From NCBI GenBank assembly GCA_002794735.1, contig NBAZ01000003.1:992001-1056000 (forward strand): a DNA stretch of 64,000 nt, given 5' to 3'. This document shows, one piece after another, positions 61,350 through 64,000 of the stretch. The notes below the pieces were generated by a model. The model saw only the letters and a list, made by a program, of their open reading frames with translations, ran no database searches and had not been told where the DNA came from. The first letter of the stretch is position 1. Every line of letters starts with the position of its first letter. Made by a program: the position numbers and the translations under genes. Source of the stretch: Pyrrhoderma lamaoense. Lineage: Eukaryota; Basidiomycota; Agaricomycetes; Hymenochaetales; Hymenochaetaceae.

Positions 61350-61819
61350 TATCACATAGAACGGGGCAACTTTGATATCTGTGAAGACATCCGATATTAA
61401 GAGAGACCGCAATTAATGCTGGTTTTGAACGGACGTGACGATAATTGAAATAATGACAACTTCCTCGTAGTTTAAGTACTTGTTTAAAGTAACTTTATCT
61501 TTGATTGGCACATGTACATTATGTAGACAAATAGATTTATGGCACGGGGTAGAGTTTCTAAATTGAGGACAGAACTGTTACTGTTAATACAGGAGTACTA
61601 TGTATTAATGTAACTATCGAGTAAATGACAATAAAATGTGTCAATGTATGCATGTCACGCGTCTGTGAACGTGATGAATCTCCAAAGCCAACACTATATA
61701 CCATCTTACATTCTCCGGCGCGATGAATCAGCTATCACTTAACGAAGTTATGCATTTATAAACGACTTTGGATCTCTGCGAGAACTCTGGATAATTAAAC
61801 ATCACGTATATAGTTTATA
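61350..61819. other. Intergenic, no gene seen
   Basis: About 470 bp of AT-rich DNA between DAD4 and SEA4, both plus; holds the SEA4 promoter. No motif recognised. Confidence 0.55.
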
Positions 61820-64000
61820 ATGGCCGGTAAAACTGATAAAAAGCTACTATGGCACCCACAAAACCAGAACAGATTCATCGTCGGAGGCGGGACCCAAATC
61901 ACACTGTTCAGTTGGGAACCCGAAGTTTCCGGAATCCAGTTCATATCTTCTCAAGCAGACCTTCAGTTAATGAAGGTGAGAGGCTATATCGTGATTAGCA
62001 CCTACTAGTACTTATGGCTGAATAGTGCTTCACTTGGTCTCCTGACCCCTCCTTTGATGACCTTGTTGCCGTAGGCTTGAGTTCCGGGAAAGTCGAACTA
62101 TGGAGATTAGAGGCAAATAAACATACAAAGAATACCATCTCCATTGGTCCTCAGATATCGCTAGCTATGCAAAGTGCAAGAAATGCACTAGCCTTGTCCT
62201 TTTCAAAGGAGAACCCAAACCACTTAGCTGTGGGATATGACAAACATCGTAATGACTCTTGTCTAATGATATATGATGTAGCAGCGACTGCCACCTCCTC
62301 GCATCCAAACTCTAGTGCTTCATCTCGTTCAACTGCGGGAAAGCGAGCTTTATTGCAAGCTCTCCCTGTCCCAGAAACCATTTCATCTTTGGTATTTCTA
62401 TCCGATTCTTTACTTGTTGCTGGAGTCCAAAATCAATGGCTCCGCATGTACGATACGCGTGTTAGTGGAGTGCACGTCGCACAAGCACCTACTACTAAGT
62501 TACACGGCATAGTAACTGACCCTTTCGATAAAAATCGCATAGCTTGTTATGGAGATAATTCGGTCTCAATATGGGATACTCGTATGATGTCCAATGCCTT
62601 GCTGACATTCTCCTGCAAAGATGCAGCTGCAGATGGAGATCGCCAATCGAGTCCGTTTATAAATATAGAATTCTCCCCTGTTCGCCGAGGTGTATTGGCA
62701 ACTCTTAACTATGATTCTCATCATGTTCGATTCTGGAATATAGAGAAAACACCATTCAGTGAGGGTGCAAATGGAGAGAATGATGGTTCGAACAAAATCA
62801 TGACACAGGAATCATCCCGAACGAGTAAATTATCCCGCTGGGCGTCCCCTTCAACTATTCTGCAGTGGAGCTCCACTTTGGACCAAAATCGATCCTCCTC
62901 TAGGACAAACATTAATACTGATAAAGTGAATAATACCATTTTGTCTGATACATTCCAGTGTAAATTGCTTGCATTTTTCTTTGATTCCATTGCTGATTTT
63001 CTTTAAAATAGCTGATCAACTTGACTACCCTATCATGTCCTTTGCATTGGCACGTACTTCACTTCGCCATCCTATGACATCAAATATGATTGTACTAGGA
63101 AAAGATGGAGAATTGAAACCTTATGTGGTCAATGACATAGCTACGCATACAATCTGGAGTGCTCGAGGGGAAGCTTTGGTAGGGGCGGGTACTCAATTAC
63201 ACATATTCCCTGGATTCAGGGAGACTGCTTATCCCCCAGAACCTTGGGATATCGAAGCAATCGTTGGAAATGTGGCGCAGGCTAGTAATGTCGCAGCTAT
63301 CAGTAGAGACGTGTCCACACAGACCAAATCTAGGATGAGATCAGTTGATAGATATAACTCGAGAAATGGTTCACGACAGTTCGCTAGCCCTGATGTCCGA
63401 TCATCTTCACTTAGTCTTACTCGAGGCTCCAGTAGAACATATAGTCCTATATCCGTCAGAAGAAACTCTGGAGACTCTATACTTCCGGATCCCCCTCACC
63501 TTGAATCTGAGGGAGCATCGAAATATATTGAAAGCATAACTCGTGTATCAAGTCGGAGTATATCAAGAGGTAGAAAACATTCAAGGGAGAGAGATTGTCC
63601 AAGAGGGCTAGAATCAGATATCTCAATGTTGATGAGAAGACGAGTGATATATGGCTATTGTTTAACGAATGTAGGTTGATAACTTTTAAAAATTCCTACG
63701 AGCTCTGATTTTTCTCTAAAACATAAGCACGAAAGTAATGCAAGAGTCCTATCTAAATCGTTAGCAGAGGATGAGGAAATATTGTCGAATTTATGGTCAT
63801 GGTGCGACTGTGAGTTGAAATACCATGATTGTAATGATTTGCGATTTATCGAGACTATGAAGATTCAAGAAACCTTGGGTCCTCAAAAATACATGGTATA
63901 GATTTCTCATACCAGGGTATCCTTGGAATTTGGGAGGGGCTGAAGCCAACCTCCTCTCAAGAGGTGGTTAGTATACTAGATGGACTTGACCTAGCTTCCC
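61820..64000 (+). CDS. SEA4: SEA/GATOR complex subunit Sea4 (Mios), 5' part, runs off window (one apparent frame break)
   Basis: Sea4/Mios belongs to the SEACAT/GATOR2 complex, which controls TORC1 in response to amino acids at the vacuole. Start at 61820: MAGKTDKKLLWHPQNQNRFI, then GLSSGKVELWRLEAN, LALSFSKENPNHLAVGYDKH, QNQWLRMYDTRVSG, LHGIVTDPFDKNRIACYGDN and VSIWDTRMMSNALLTF, giving WD40 blades in the order typical of Mios. A Ser/Arg-rich insert (63330-63600) follows, then MLMRRRVIYGYCL, LWSWCD and YQGILGIWEG, the start of the alpha-solenoid. At least six exons are visible; the C-terminal RING lies beyond the window. Near 63880-63892, next to five A, the frame breaks between ETLGPQK and GIDFSYQGILG as if one base were missing. 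Confidence 0.88.

Overview
The window is nuclear DNA from a filamentous fungus, most likely a basidiomycete of the Agaricomycetes type. Genes are dense and sit on both strands. Almost all are split by many short introns (about 45-130 nt) with GT donors, CTNAC-like branch sites and AG acceptors. Protein families such as a Clr2-domain silencing factor, a Cti6-like PHD protein, DASH subunit Dad4 and a DUF3712 protein are typical of fungi. I see no transposon, rRNA or tRNA gene, CRISPR array or prokaryotic signal. I did not try to name a species.

Layout: 1-1641 is the 3' part of a DUF3712 gene. At 3.3-6.1 kb lie QRI7 (mitochondrial tRNA t6A enzyme) and an unknown coiled-coil protein, both minus. 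At 7.3-9.5 kb SMD3 and an IES2-like INO80 subunit diverge. 10.8-19.3 kb holds COG2 (plus) and VPS8 (minus), tail to tail. 19.6-29.2 kb holds threonyl-tRNA synthetase, a Clr2-domain gene and COG3 (all plus). 30.4-33.9 kb is SNX3 and a Cti6-like PHD gene, divergent. 34.9-42.2 kb is VPS15 diverging from a small cysteine-motif, probably lipidated protein. 42.4-51.5 kb holds threonine deaminase ILV1, the DNA-protein-crosslink protease WSS1 and the intronless purine gene ADE6. 52.0-56.7 kb is an Ariadne-type RBR ubiquitin ligase diverging from lysyl-tRNA synthetase. 57.1-58.8 kb is a processive family-2 glycosyltransferase. 59.6-61.3 kb is USE1 diverging from DAD4. From 61.8 kb the 5' part of SEA4 (Mios) runs off the end.

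Functionally, seven or eight of some twenty genes serve endomembrane traffic or vacuolar/TORC1 signalling: COG2 and COG3 (Golgi tethering), VPS8 (endosomal CORVET), SNX3 (retromer cargo), VPS15 (PI3-kinase complex), USE1 (ER SNARE), SEA4 (SEA/GATOR complex), and perhaps the small lipidated protein. Both tRNA synthetases carry a mitochondrial-type leader ahead of a second in-frame Met, so each gene may serve cytosol and mitochondria.

The most striking property is technical or evolutionary: in at least nine conserved genes the frame breaks at least a dozen times, always as if exactly one base were missing, and nearly always beside a short mononucleotide run, while neighbours such as ADE6 (4 kb) and KRS1 are clean. 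The simplest reading is uncorrected homopolymer undercalls in the assembly. Separately, one QRI7 intron has a GA instead of a GT donor, which would turn 60 nt into an in-frame insertion. I found no convincing previously undescribed system.
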